This document shows, in pieces, positions 1-5,793 of a DNA stretch of 5,793 bases. This stretch comes from Alphaproteobacteria bacterium (lineage in GTDB: Bacteria; Pseudomonadota; Alphaproteobacteria; Kiloniellales; JAKSDN01): NCBI GenBank assembly GCA_030598385.1, contig JAUVQB010000109.1, forward strand, positions 1 through 5,793. Direction: 5' to 3'. Below the pieces are notes generated by a model. That model saw only the letters and a program-made list of their open reading frames with translations, ran no database searches and had not been told where the DNA came from. The translations under genes were made by a program, and so were the position numbers. Within the stretch, counting starts at the first letter, position 1, and each line of letters opens with the position of its first letter.

Positions 1-25
1 GCGGGCGGCTGAGCGATGCGGCAGC

Positions 26-30
26 GAGGA
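26..30 (+). promoter_or_regulatory. Ribosome binding site deciding the start of the acylating aldehyde dehydrogenase
   Basis: A GAGGA purine run ends six bases before the ATG at 37, which is good Shine-Dalgarno spacing. The other in-frame ATG, at 16, has no comparable purine run in the 15 visible bases before it. This favours the start at 37 over the longer reading. Confidence 0.6.
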
Positions 31-36
31 CACGAC

Positions 37-1467
37 ATGGGACAGGCAGACTATTTGGAGCAGACGCCGGGGTCCGGCCGCCACGATATCGTCGCCGGTC
101 TTGTGGCGCGGTCCCGCGCCGCCATGGCGGCTTTTCGCAACGATGACCAGGCGGCCGTCGACGATGCGGTCACCGCGCTTGCCTGGTCGATCTACCAGCC
201 GGATCGTGCCCGCGAGCTGGCCGAGCTGGCGGTGGCCGACACCGGGCTCGGTAAGGTGGCGGACAAGGTCACCAAGAACACCCGCAAGACCTTCGGCACG
301 TTGCGCGATCTGCTGCGCGCGAAAACAGTTGGCGTGATCGAGGACCTGCCGGGCCGGGGCCTCACCAAATACGCCAAGCCGGTGGGCGTGGTGGGCGCGG
401 TGGTGCCGTCGACCAATCCCTCGGCGACCCCCGTCAACAAGGCGATGATGGCGCTGAAGGGCGGCAACGCGGTGATCATCGCCCCTTCGCCGGTCGGGCT
501 GGAGACCACGACCCGGACGGTGGCCTTGATGCGCGCCGAATTGGCCCGCGCCGGTCATCCGGAGGACCTGGTCCAGGTCTTGCCGGCGCCGGTCTCCAAG
601 GACCTCACCCAGGCGCTGATGGAGACCGTCGATCTGGTGGTCGTCACCGGCTCCCAGAACAACGTCCGCCGGGCCTATTCCAGCGGCACCCCGGCGATCG
701 GGGTCGGCGCCGGCAACGTGCCGGTGATCGTGGATGCGAGCGCCGATCTCGCAGACGCGGCAAGCAAGATCCGGGCCTCGAAGATCTTCGACAACGCGAC
801 CTCCTGTTCGTCGGAGAACGCGCTGATCATCCTGGACGAGGTCTACGACCAGGCCATGGCGGCGCTCGAGGCGGTGGGCGGCTACCGGGCGGATGCGGCG
901 GACAAGGCCCTCATCGCCGGGGCGCTCTGGGTCGACGGCAAGCTGAACCGCAAGCTGATCGCCAAGGACGCCGCCGTCTTCGCCGAGACCGTCGGCTTGC
1001 CGGCGGCCGCGAGGGAGGCGGATTTCTTCCTGGTCGAGGAGGCCGAAGTCGGCGGGCCGCGGTCCTTCGCCGACGAGAAGCTTTCCCTCGTCCTGACGGT
1101 CTACCGGGCGGCCGACTTCGAAGAGTCGGTCGAGAAGGTCCGGCGCCTGCTCTCCGTGCAGGGCCTGGGCCATTCCTGCGGCATTCACACGACGGACGGG
1201 GGTCACGCCCGCGCGCTGGCGGAGCGGATTGACGTGGCTCGGGTCCTGGTGAACCAAGCCCACACCTTCGGCAACGGCGGCGCCTTCGACAACGGCCTCA
1301 ATTTCACGCTCTCCATGGGCTGCGGCACCTGGGCCGGCAACAGCATCAGCGAGAACCTGAACTACCGGCACTTCATCAACGTCACCCACCTGGTGACCGT
1401 GATCCCCGAGGACAGGCCGGGCGAAGACGCGCTGTTCGGGTCCTACTGGGCGAAACACGGGCGATAA
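37..1467 (+). CDS. CoA-acylating aldehyde dehydrogenase (AdhE N-domain / sulfoacetaldehyde dehydrogenase SauS-like)
   Basis: This predicted soluble cytoplasmic enzyme of 476 residues should interconvert an aldehyde and its acyl-CoA using NAD(P) and CoA. The catalytic cysteine is seen in FDNATSC (Cys257). The motif GVGAGNVPVIVD (222-233) occupies the place where hydrolytic aldehyde dehydrogenases carry ELGGK with the general-base Glu; loss of that Glu is typical of acylating enzymes such as AdhE. VPSTNPSATPVNKAM (123-137) and KGGNAVIIAPSP (141-152) match the nucleotide-binding half. The C-terminal stretch CGTWAGNSISEN resembles the end of the AdhE aldehyde dehydrogenase domain, but no alcohol dehydrogenase domain follows. 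The start at 37 is chosen for its GAGGA site; an ATG at 16 would add seven residues. CoA-ligase subunit genes follow after 13 bases, so the acyl-CoA is probably shared between them. Family assignment is firm. The substrate (sulfoacetaldehyde, succinate semialdehyde or another short aldehyde) is inference. Confidence 0.9.
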   Translation: MGQADYLEQTPGSGRHDIVAGLVARSRAAMAAFRNDDQAAVDDAVTALAWSIYQPDRARELAELAVADTGLGKVADKVTKNTRKTFGTLRDLLRAKTVGVIEDLPGRGLTKYAKPVGVVGAVVPSTNPSATPVNKAMMALKGGNAVIIAPSPVGLETTTRTVALMRAELARAGHPEDLVQVLPAPVSKDLTQALMETVDLVVVTGSQNNVRRAYSSGTPAIGVGAGNVPVIVDASADLADAASKIRASKIFDNATSCSSENALIILDEVYDQAMAALEAVGGYRADAADKALIAGALWVDGKLNRKLIAKDAAVFAETVGLPAAAREADFFLVEEAEVGGPRSFADEKLSLVLTVYRAADFEESVEKVRRLLSVQGLGHSCGIHTTDGGHARALAERIDVARVLVNQAHTFGNGGAFDNGLNFTLSMGCGTWAGNSISENLNYRHFINVTHLVTVIPEDRPGEDALFGSYWAKHGR

Positions 1468-1480
1468 CGGGCGGCGCGTC

Positions 1481-2629
1481 ATGAACTTCGAAGAGCAGGC
1501 GGCGAAACCGCTCCTTTCCAAAGCCGGGATTGCAGTCCCCGAGGGCCGGCTCGTAACCACCGCCGAGGCGGCGGGCCAGGCGGCGCGGGAGCTGGGCTCG
1601 GTGGTCGTCAAGGCCCAGGCGCCGACGGGCAAGCGGGGCAAGGCGGGCGGCGTGCGCCCGGCCGGCAGTCCGGCGGAAGCCCAGGCCGCAGCGTCCGACA
1701 TTCTCGGCATGGAGATCGCCGGTCATCGGATCGAACGGCTGCTGGTGGAGCGCCGCGCCGAGATCGAGAAGGAATACTATGCCGCGATCCTCAACGACCC
1801 CGAGAGCCGGAGCCCGCTGGTGCTGTTCTCGGCCATGGGAGGCATGGATGTGGAAGAGGCGGCGAGCGAGGCGCCGGAGGCCATGCGCCGCCTGGCCTTC
1901 GACATCCGCAGCGGCTTGACCGCCGCGCAGACGGGCGCCCTGGTGGCCGATCTGTTGCCCGAGACGCAGACACAAGCGGTCGCCGAGTTGCTGGTCAAGC
2001 TCGCGCGGGTCTATCGGGAGAGCGACGCCGAACTCATCGAGATCAATCCCCTGGCGGTCACCCGGGGCGGGGAGCTTCTAGCCCTCGACTGCAAGCTGGT
2101 GCTCGACGATTCGGCGGTGAAGCGCCGCGAGGAGCTGGCCGCAACCGGAAGCCCGGAACGCTTGAGCGGGTTGGAGGCGCGTGGCCAGGACCTTGGCATC
2201 AAGTACATCGAGCTGGACGGTAATGTTGGCGTCATGGCCAACGGCGCCGGGCTCACCATGACCACCATGGACGTGGTCAGCCACTACGGCGGCCGCCCGG
2301 CCAACTTCATGGAGATCGGCGGCGAGGCCTACACCAAGGCGACCGAGGCCCTGGAACTGGTCCTCGCCCACCCCAGGGTGAAGAGCCTGGTGGTCAACTT
2401 CTGCGGCGCCTTCGCGCGCACGGATGTCATGACCGAGGGCGTGATCCGGGCCTGGGAAGCCTTGCAGCCGAAGGTCCCGGTCTTCTTCTCGGTCCACGGC
2501 ACGGGCGATCAAGAGGCGCGCGCCCTGCTGGGCGAGCGCCTCGGCATCGAGCCGTTTGCCACCATGGACGAAGCCTGTCGGGCGGCGGTAGAGGCCGCCC
2601 GGGATGCAGGTGGGGAGGCCGCCGGATGA
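1481..2629 (+). CDS. ADP-forming acyl-CoA synthetase beta subunit, ATP-grasp (SucC-like paralogue)
   Basis: This 382-residue protein aligns over its length with succinyl-CoA synthetase beta (about 388 residues in E. coli). The N-terminal ATP-grasp domain shows GKRGKAGGV (50-58) for the nucleotide loop, ELIEINPLAVT (184-194) and LDCKLVLDD (202-210), which in the family carry the Mg-binding Asn and Asp. The C-terminal CoA-ligase domain begins near LDGNVGVMANGAGLTMTTMD (245-264). It should form and consume the phosphorylated enzyme intermediate with the alpha subunit encoded next. Two loops differ from true SucC: NFCGAFARTD (306-315) replaces the usual N-I-F-G-G-I-x-R-C-D pattern, and FSVHGTGDQEA (336-346) replaces the R-x-E-G-x-N pattern. 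A substrate other than succinate is therefore likely. No strong ribosome site precedes the ATG, and translation may be coupled to the gene 13 bases upstream. Its end overlaps the alpha gene by four bases. Confidence 0.9.
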   Translation: MNFEEQAAKPLLSKAGIAVPEGRLVTTAEAAGQAARELGSVVVKAQAPTGKRGKAGGVRPAGSPAEAQAAASDILGMEIAGHRIERLLVERRAEIEKEYYAAILNDPESRSPLVLFSAMGGMDVEEAASEAPEAMRRLAFDIRSGLTAAQTGALVADLLPETQTQAVAELLVKLARVYRESDAELIEINPLAVTRGGELLALDCKLVLDDSAVKRREELAATGSPERLSGLEARGQDLGIKYIELDGNVGVMANGAGLTMTTMDVVSHYGGRPANFMEIGGEAYTKATEALELVLAHPRVKSLVVNFCGAFARTDVMTEGVIRAWEALQPKVPVFFSVHGTGDQEARALLGERLGIEPFATMDEACRAAVEAARDAGGEAAG

Positions 2630-3495
2630 TCCTCCGCAAGCACGACCGAGTGCTGGTTCAGGGCATCACCGGCAAGCAGGGCACCTTCTGGACCGAGAAG
2701 ATGCAGGGCTACGGCACCACGATCGTCGGCGGCGTCAACCCGAAAAAGGCCGGGACGGTCCACTGCGGCGTGCCGGTATACGGCTCGGCCCGGGAGGCCA
2801 TGACGCAAGGCGGGTTCGATCATTCTGTGCTGTTCATCCCGCCCTTGGGCGTGAAGGCGGCGGCCTTGGACGCCATCGAGGCCGGCGCCAAGGGCCTCTC
2901 GATTCTCACCGAGCACATTCCCGTTCAGGACGTCATGTACGTCATGGCCGCCGCGCGGGACAGCGGCGCCCGCATCCTCGGCCCCAACACGGCCGGCCAG
3001 GTGACCCCCGGCGAATGTTTCGTCGGCTTCATGCCGGCCTTCAACCAGGCCGTCTTCAAAACCGGCCGGGTGGGCGTCGTCTCGCGCAGCGGCAGCCTCG
3101 GGGTCCTGGTCTGCCTCGGCCTGGTTCAGGCGGGGCTCGGCATCTCCGCCTTCATCGGTATCGGCGGCGATCCGGTGATCGGCACCCACACCCGCGAGGC
3201 GGTCGAAATGCTTGACCGCTTCGAGGCGACCGACGCGGTGGTGATCGTCGGCGAGATCGGCGGCGCCATGGAAGAGGCGGCGGCCGATTACGTGGCCGAC
3301 ATGGAGAAGCCGGTCGCGGCCTTCATCGCCGGCGCGGCGGCGCCGGCAGGCAAGAAGATGGGCCACGCCGGCGCCATCGTCTCCGGCGGCAAGGGGACCT
3401 ACGAGGCGAAGCGCCGTGCTCTGGAAGAGGCCGGCGCCGTGGTGCTCGACACCCCTGCGGAAATCGGCGCCGTCGTGCGTTCCCGACTCGGATAG
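2626..3495 (+). CDS. ADP-forming acyl-CoA synthetase alpha subunit (SucD-like paralogue)
   Basis: At 289 residues this matches the length of succinyl-CoA synthetase alpha. An N-terminal CoA-binding Rossmann domain shows [14 protein letters not shown] (11-24) and [16 protein letters not shown] (29-44). The ligase domain shows GIGGDP (178-183), GEIGG (209-213, the Glu that contacts the phosphohistidine in the family) and [17 protein letters not shown], with His247 as the predicted phosphorylated histidine. It acts as a complex with the beta subunit to make acyl-CoA from acid, CoA and ATP/GTP, or the reverse. The ATG lies in an ATGA overlap with the beta stop codon and has a GGGGAGG site at 2612-2618, so the two are translationally coupled. 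Canonical SRSGTLTYE is here SRSGSLGVL (153-161), and GPNCPG is GPNTAG (119-124). These differences fall around the active site and argue against a TCA-cycle enzyme. Sulfoacetate, malate or another small acid are candidate substrates; none is shown. Confidence 0.9.
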   Translation: MILRKHDRVLVQGITGKQGTFWTEKMQGYGTTIVGGVNPKKAGTVHCGVPVYGSAREAMTQGGFDHSVLFIPPLGVKAAALDAIEAGAKGLSILTEHIPVQDVMYVMAAARDSGARILGPNTAGQVTPGECFVGFMPAFNQAVFKTGRVGVVSRSGSLGVLVCLGLVQAGLGISAFIGIGGDPVIGTHTREAVEMLDRFEATDAVVIVGEIGGAMEEAAADYVADMEKPVAAFIAGAAAPAGKKMGHAGAIVSGGKGTYEAKRRALEEAGAVVLDTPAEIGAVVRSRLG

Positions 3496-3518
3496 CCAAA
3501 CACGCCTGGCCTGCCGGC

Positions 3519-3551
3519 AATTCCCCGGTAATTCCCCGGTAATTCCACCGA
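3519..3551 (+). repeat. Three tandem 11-bp direct repeats in the intergenic control region
   Basis: The unit AATTCCCCGGT occurs exactly at 3519-3529 and 3530-3540, followed by a degenerate third copy AATTCCACCGA at 3541-3551. The 11-base period is close to one DNA helical turn, so a protein reading each unit would bind on the same face. The array sits 23 bases after the alpha-subunit stop codon and before the molybdenum hydroxylase operon. An operator role is an inference; simple slippage of a short motif is the alternative. Confidence 0.7.
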
Positions 3552-3560
3552 TTTTTCGGT
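3547..3560 (+). terminator. Small T-loop hairpin, weak terminator candidate
   Basis: ACCGA (3547-3551) can pair with TCGGT (3556-3560) around a TTTT loop. An outer pair, GGCAA (3516-3520) with TTGCC (3561-3565), encloses the whole repeat array. The stem is only five pairs and no T-run follows, so it is poor as a Rho-independent terminator. It may equally be part of an operator. Confidence 0.2.
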
Positions 3561-3572
3561 TTGCCAGATCGC

Positions 3573-3600
3573 TTGCGCGCCCCCACTTTATCTGTGATAT
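3573..3600 (+). promoter_or_regulatory. Possible sigma70-like promoter for the molybdenum hydroxylase operon
   Basis: TTGCGC (3573-3578) and TGATAT (3595-3600) are separated by 16 bases within the least GC-rich stretch of the window. Transcription would begin near 3607, leaving a leader of roughly 50-70 bases before the FAD-subunit start. Both boxes match the consensus only partly. A TTGCCA at 3561-3566 is another possible upstream box, but its spacing to a good downstream box is poor. Confidence 0.25.
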
Positions 3601-3616
3601 CGAGGATGTCGATCAC
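3594..3616 (+). promoter_or_regulatory. Imperfect palindrome, candidate operator
   Basis: GTGAT (3594-3598) faces ATCAC (3612-3616), and inside them CGA (3601-3603) faces TCG (3609-3611), with a two-base bulge on the left arm and a five-base centre. It overlaps the putative -10 box and the expected transcription start, where a repressor would act. No regulator gene is visible in the window, so the binding protein is unknown. The match could be chance. Confidence 0.25.
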
Positions 3617-3674
3617 GGGGCCGTCCGGCCAGGCTGACGGGTGGCGGACCGGTATGGGGTTGGGAACCGCAGGC

Positions 3675-4535
3675 ATGCGATTTGAGGCGCCGGAAACATT
3701 GGACGCAGCCGTGACGCTGCTGCATGGCGAAGCGGGTTTGGCGCGACCGCTCGCCGGTGGGACCGACTTGCTGGTCCAGTTGCGTGCTGGCGCGGTCGAG
3801 CCGGATCTCATCGTCGATCTGAAGCGGATCCCGGAGATGCGCCAGATAGCGGCTGTGGACGGCGGCTTCCGCATCGGTGCCGCGGTAACGGGCGCGGAAC
3901 TCGGCGAGCACCCCGATCTCAAGAAAGCCTGGCCCGGCGTGGTGGAAGCGACGGAGCTGATCGGCTCGACCCAGATCCAGGGGCGCGCGTCCCTCGGCGG
4001 CAATCTCTGCAACGCCTCGCCGGCCGCCGACAGCGTGCCGGCGATGATCGCGGCGGCGGCGGCCGTCACGGTGGCCGGGCCCGATGGCCGGCGCGAGGTC
4101 CCGGTCGAGGAATTCATCGCCGGTCCGGGCCAAACATGCCTGGCCAAGGGCGAGATCGTCGTCGCCGTAAACCTGCCGCCGCGGCCGGACCATGCGGGCG
4201 ACGCCTACCTGCGGTTCATCCCCAGGACGGAAATGGACATCGCCGTGGTCGGCGCGGGCGTCAGCCTGACGCTGGACGATGGGGGCCTCTGCACCCACGC
4301 CCGGGTTGCGTTGGGGGCCGTCGCGGCGACGCCGATCCTGGTGCCGGCCGCCGCCGACGCCTTGATCGGGACGAACGGCGACGAGGACGCCCTGACGCGG
4401 ATGGCGGAGGCCGCATCGGCGGCCTGCCGGCCGATCGACGACAAGCGAGGAACCAAGGCCTATCGGATCAAGGTGGCGGGGGTGATGGCCCGCCGCGCCG
4501 CCGAGATTGCGCTGGAGCGGGCGAGGAGTTGCTGA
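3675..4535 (+). CDS. Molybdenum hydroxylase FAD-binding subunit (CoxM / xanthine dehydrogenase subunit M family)
   Basis: This 286-residue protein carries FAD and would accept electrons from the 2Fe-2S subunit for transfer to NAD, quinone or another acceptor. It begins directly with the family opening FEAPETLDAAVTLL. The two FAD-binding motifs are visible as LAGGTDLLVQLRAG (26-39) and TQIQGRASLGGNLCNASPAA (99-118). RTEMDIAVVGAGVSL (184-198) and the C-terminal RGTKAYRIKVAGVMARRA (258-275) belong to the conserved C-terminal part of the subunit. No extra iron-sulfur insertion of the 4-hydroxybenzoyl-CoA reductase type is evident. The start at 3675 is chosen because the family normally begins this close to F-x-x-P; a GGGAA lies at 3662-3666. 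In-frame ATGs at 3654, 3606 and 3561 would add 7, 23 or 38 unrelated-looking residues. Its stop overlaps the next start as TGATG. The family is certain; the exact start and substrate are not. Confidence 0.92.
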   Translation: MRFEAPETLDAAVTLLHGEAGLARPLAGGTDLLVQLRAGAVEPDLIVDLKRIPEMRQIAAVDGGFRIGAAVTGAELGEHPDLKKAWPGVVEATELIGSTQIQGRASLGGNLCNASPAADSVPAMIAAAAAVTVAGPDGRREVPVEEFIAGPGQTCLAKGEIVVAVNLPPRPDHAGDAYLRFIPRTEMDIAVVGAGVSLTLDDGGLCTHARVALGAVAATPILVPAAADALIGTNGDEDALTRMAEAASAACRPIDDKRGTKAYRIKVAGVMARRAAEIALERARSC

Positions 4536-5008
4536 TGAGTCGACAAGTTTCGGCCACGATCAACGGCGATGCCGTCGATTTTCTCTGCGAGCCGGAGGAG
4601 ACGCTGCTCGACGTTCTGCGCGACCGACTGGCGCTGACCGGCAGCAAGGAGGGCTGCGGGTCGGGCGACTGCGGCGCCTGCAGCGTCATGCTCGACGGCC
4701 GCCTGGTGTGCTCTTGCCTGGTGCTGGGCGCCGAGGCCGAGGGCCGCGTGATCGAGACCATCGAGGGCATGGCGGACGGCAAGGGTCTGCATCCCCTGCA
4801 GCGTCATTTCCTGGAGCAGGCCGCGCTGCAATGCGGCATCTGCACGCCGGGCTTCCTGGTCGCCGCAAAGGCGCTCTTGGACCGGGATCCGGAGCCGAGC
4901 GAGACCGAGGTTCGCTACTGGCTGGCCGGCAACCTGTGCCGCTGCACCGGCTATGACAAGATCGTGCGCGCGGTGCTTTCCGCCGCCGCCGAGATGAGGG
5001 AGGCGTGA
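4535..5008 (+). CDS. Molybdenum hydroxylase 2Fe-2S subunit (CoxS family)
   Basis: This 157-residue protein has the full length of the small iron-sulfur subunit and carries two [2Fe-2S] clusters linking the molybdenum centre to FAD. The N-terminal plant-ferredoxin-type cluster has Cys41, Cys46, Cys49 and Cys61 (C-x4-C-x2-C-x11-C, around GCGSGDCGAC). The C-terminal helical domain has Cys100 and Cys103 in QCGICTPG, and Cys135 and Cys137 in GNLCRCTGY. All eight ligands are present. Cys59 is an additional cysteine outside the standard ligand pattern. A GAGGAG site at 4523-4528 lies six bases before the ATG, which shares one base with the stop of the FAD-subunit gene, so translation is coupled. The molybdopterin subunit gene follows after two bases. 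The specific substrate is not encoded in this subunit. Confidence 0.96.
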   Translation: MSRQVSATINGDAVDFLCEPEETLLDVLRDRLALTGSKEGCGSGDCGACSVMLDGRLVCSCLVLGAEAEGRVIETIEGMADGKGLHPLQRHFLEQAALQCGICTPGFLVAAKALLDRDPEPSETEVRYWLAGNLCRCTGYDKIVRAVLSAAAEMREA

Positions 5009-5010
5009 TC

Positions 5011-5793
5011 ATGCCGCTCGACACCAAGGCGCCTGCTGGAAATGGCCAGGCGGACGCTCCGTTCCAGCAGGTCGGCGCCCGGCCGGTTCGCCCCGACGGG
5101 GTCGACAAGGTCACCGGCCGCGCCAAGTTCGGCGCCGATCAGAAACTGCCGGGCATGCTGATCGGCAGGGTGCTGCGGAGCCCGCACCCCCACGCCCGGA
5201 TCCGCGCCATCGATACCGTCAAGGCGGAGGCCCTGGAGGGCGTAAAGGCGGTCGTTACCTGCGCCGACTTCCCGGACATCGGCTCGGACGAAGTGATGGC
5301 CGCTGAAGGCGACGAAAACCTGCGCGACATCGTCGTGAACGTCATGGCGCGGGACAAGGCGCTTTACGAAGGCCATGCGGTGGCGGCCGTCGCCGCGACC
5401 AGCGCCACCGTTGCTAGGAAAGCCCTGTCGCTGATCGAGGTCGACTACGAGCCGCTGCCGCACGTCACCGACGTGGACGCGGCGATGCGCCCCGACGCGC
5501 CCATCCTGCACGAGGACATGTTCACGAGCGGGATCGAGCCGCGGCCGGACAAGCCGTCCAACATTGCGCGGCGCTTGGAGATCACCCTCGGCGATGTGGA
5601 GCAGGGATTCGCCGAGGCGGATTTCGTCGTCGAGCGCGACTTCAAGACCGAGGCCGCGCACCAGGGTTACATCGAGCCCCAGGCCTGTCTTGCCAGTTTC
5701 GCCGAGGACGGTCAGGCGGAACTCTGGTGCTGCACGCAAGGCCATTACTCCGTGCGCAACGCTTGCGCCCGGCTGCTCGGCATCGACATTTCC
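5011..5793 (+). CDS. Molybdenum hydroxylase molybdopterin-binding large subunit, 5' part (CoxL / xanthine dehydrogenase family), cut by window end
   Basis: The frame is open from ATG 5011 to the last base, giving 261 residues of a subunit that is normally about 750-800. This subunit holds the molybdopterin-cytosine-dinucleotide cofactor and the substrate pocket. The family N-terminus is clear: RPDGVDKVTGRAKFGAD (27-43), LPGMLIGRVLRSPHPHARI (46-64), then YEGHAVAAVAA (119-129) and IEVDYEPLP (142-150) of the a/b hammerhead domain. The first cofactor-binding domain starts later, with HQGYIEPQACLA (217-228) and TQGHYSVR (242-249). A GAGGGAGG site at 4996-5003 sits seven bases before the ATG. The hallmark Gly-rich MoCo motif, the catalytic Glu and any CO-dehydrogenase AYxCSFR loop lie beyond the window, so CO dehydrogenase, aldehyde oxidase and N-heterocycle hydroxylase cannot be told apart. 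The first 20 residues are poorly conserved in character and may be a flexible tail. Confidence 0.93.
   Translation, partial: MPLDTKAPAGNGQADAPFQQVGARPVRPDGVDKVTGRAKFGADQKLPGMLIGRVLRSPHPHARIRAIDTVKAEALEGVKAVVTCADFPDIGSDEVMAAEGDENLRDIVVNVMARDKALYEGHAVAAVAATSATVARKALSLIEVDYEPLPHVTDVDAAMRPDAPILHEDMFTSGIEPRPDKPSNIARRLEITLGDVEQGFAEADFVVERDFKTEAAHQGYIEPQACLASFAEDGQAELWCCTQGHYSVRNACARLLGIDIS

Noticed and set aside
1..12. TGA at 10-12 that could end an upstream gene
   Set aside because: Only three codons are visible before it, too few to support a gene; it would fit a tightly packed upstream neighbour, but this cannot be tested here.
2509..3366. Long minus-strand open frame of 285 codons opposite the ligase genes
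   Set aside because: It lies antisense to well-supported alpha and beta subunit genes, is rich in His/Arg/Asp/Ala as expected for a GC-rich shadow frame, and shows no domain.
3512..3519. Perfect 8-bp palindrome TGCCGGCA
   Set aside because: Short GC palindromes of this kind are common in high-GC genomes; it has no T-run or partner site.
3323..4147. Minus-strand open frame crossing the intergenic gap
   Set aside because: It spans two convincing plus-strand genes and the gap, has Arg/Pro/Ser-rich low-complexity character and no domain signal.
4709..4717. Extra Cys59 two residues before ligand Cys61 in the 2Fe-2S subunit
   Set aside because: The standard C-x4-C-x2-C-x11-C ligand set is complete without it; an additional nearby cysteine is not evidence of a new cluster.
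5661..5697. EPQAC in the Mo subunit where many relatives have EPHA
   Set aside because: This position varies among family members, and the cofactor-defining motifs are outside the window, so no functional meaning can be claimed.
4951..5745. Minus-strand open frame of 264 codons opposite the Mo subunit
   Set aside because: The plus strand has clear Mo-hydroxylase motifs throughout; the antisense product has no recognisable family features and reflects GC-skewed codon positions.

Overview
This is a GC-rich window (both coding and third-position bases are strongly G/C), fully occupied by genes on the plus strand. The codon use, the short or overlapping gene junctions and the gene families suggest a heterotrophic alphaproteobacterium of Rhodospirillales/Rhizobiales type. 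That placement is an inference from style only; no taxonomic marker is present.

Region 1 (about 1-3495) is a tight three-gene unit. It holds a CoA-acylating aldehyde dehydrogenase of the AdhE/SauS-like branch (37-1467), then the beta (1481-2629) and alpha (2626-3495) subunits of an ADP-forming acyl-CoA synthetase related to succinyl-CoA synthetase (SucC/SucD-like). The dehydrogenase interconverts an aldehyde and an acyl-CoA, and the ligase interconverts that acyl-CoA and the free acid with ATP or GTP. Together they form a reversible 'acid <-> acyl-CoA <-> aldehyde' module. Several substrate-side loops of the ligase differ from canonical SucC/SucD, so a housekeeping TCA-cycle role is unlikely. 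Sulfoacetate/sulfoacetaldehyde is the best specific guess, but it is unproven.

Region 2 (3496-3674) is the only real intergenic gap. It is locally AT-richer and holds three tandem 11-bp repeats, a small T-loop hairpin, a weak promoter-like pair and an imperfect palindrome. It looks like a control region for the downstream operon.

Region 3 (3675-5793, running off the end) encodes a three-subunit molybdenum hydroxylase of the xanthine dehydrogenase/CO dehydrogenase family in the order FAD subunit, 2Fe-2S subunit, molybdopterin subunit (the coxM-coxS-coxL order). The last gene is cut by the window edge after 261 codons. The enzyme would hydroxylate an aldehyde or a heteroaromatic carbon with water and pass electrons Mo -> 2Fe-2S -> FAD. 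Its substrate cannot be read from what is visible.

No RNA genes, mobile elements, CRISPR arrays or pseudogenes were seen. The families are ordinary. What is of interest is the pairing of a substrate-diverged ADP-forming CoA ligase with an acylating aldehyde dehydrogenase, next to a molybdenum hydroxylase of unknown substrate.
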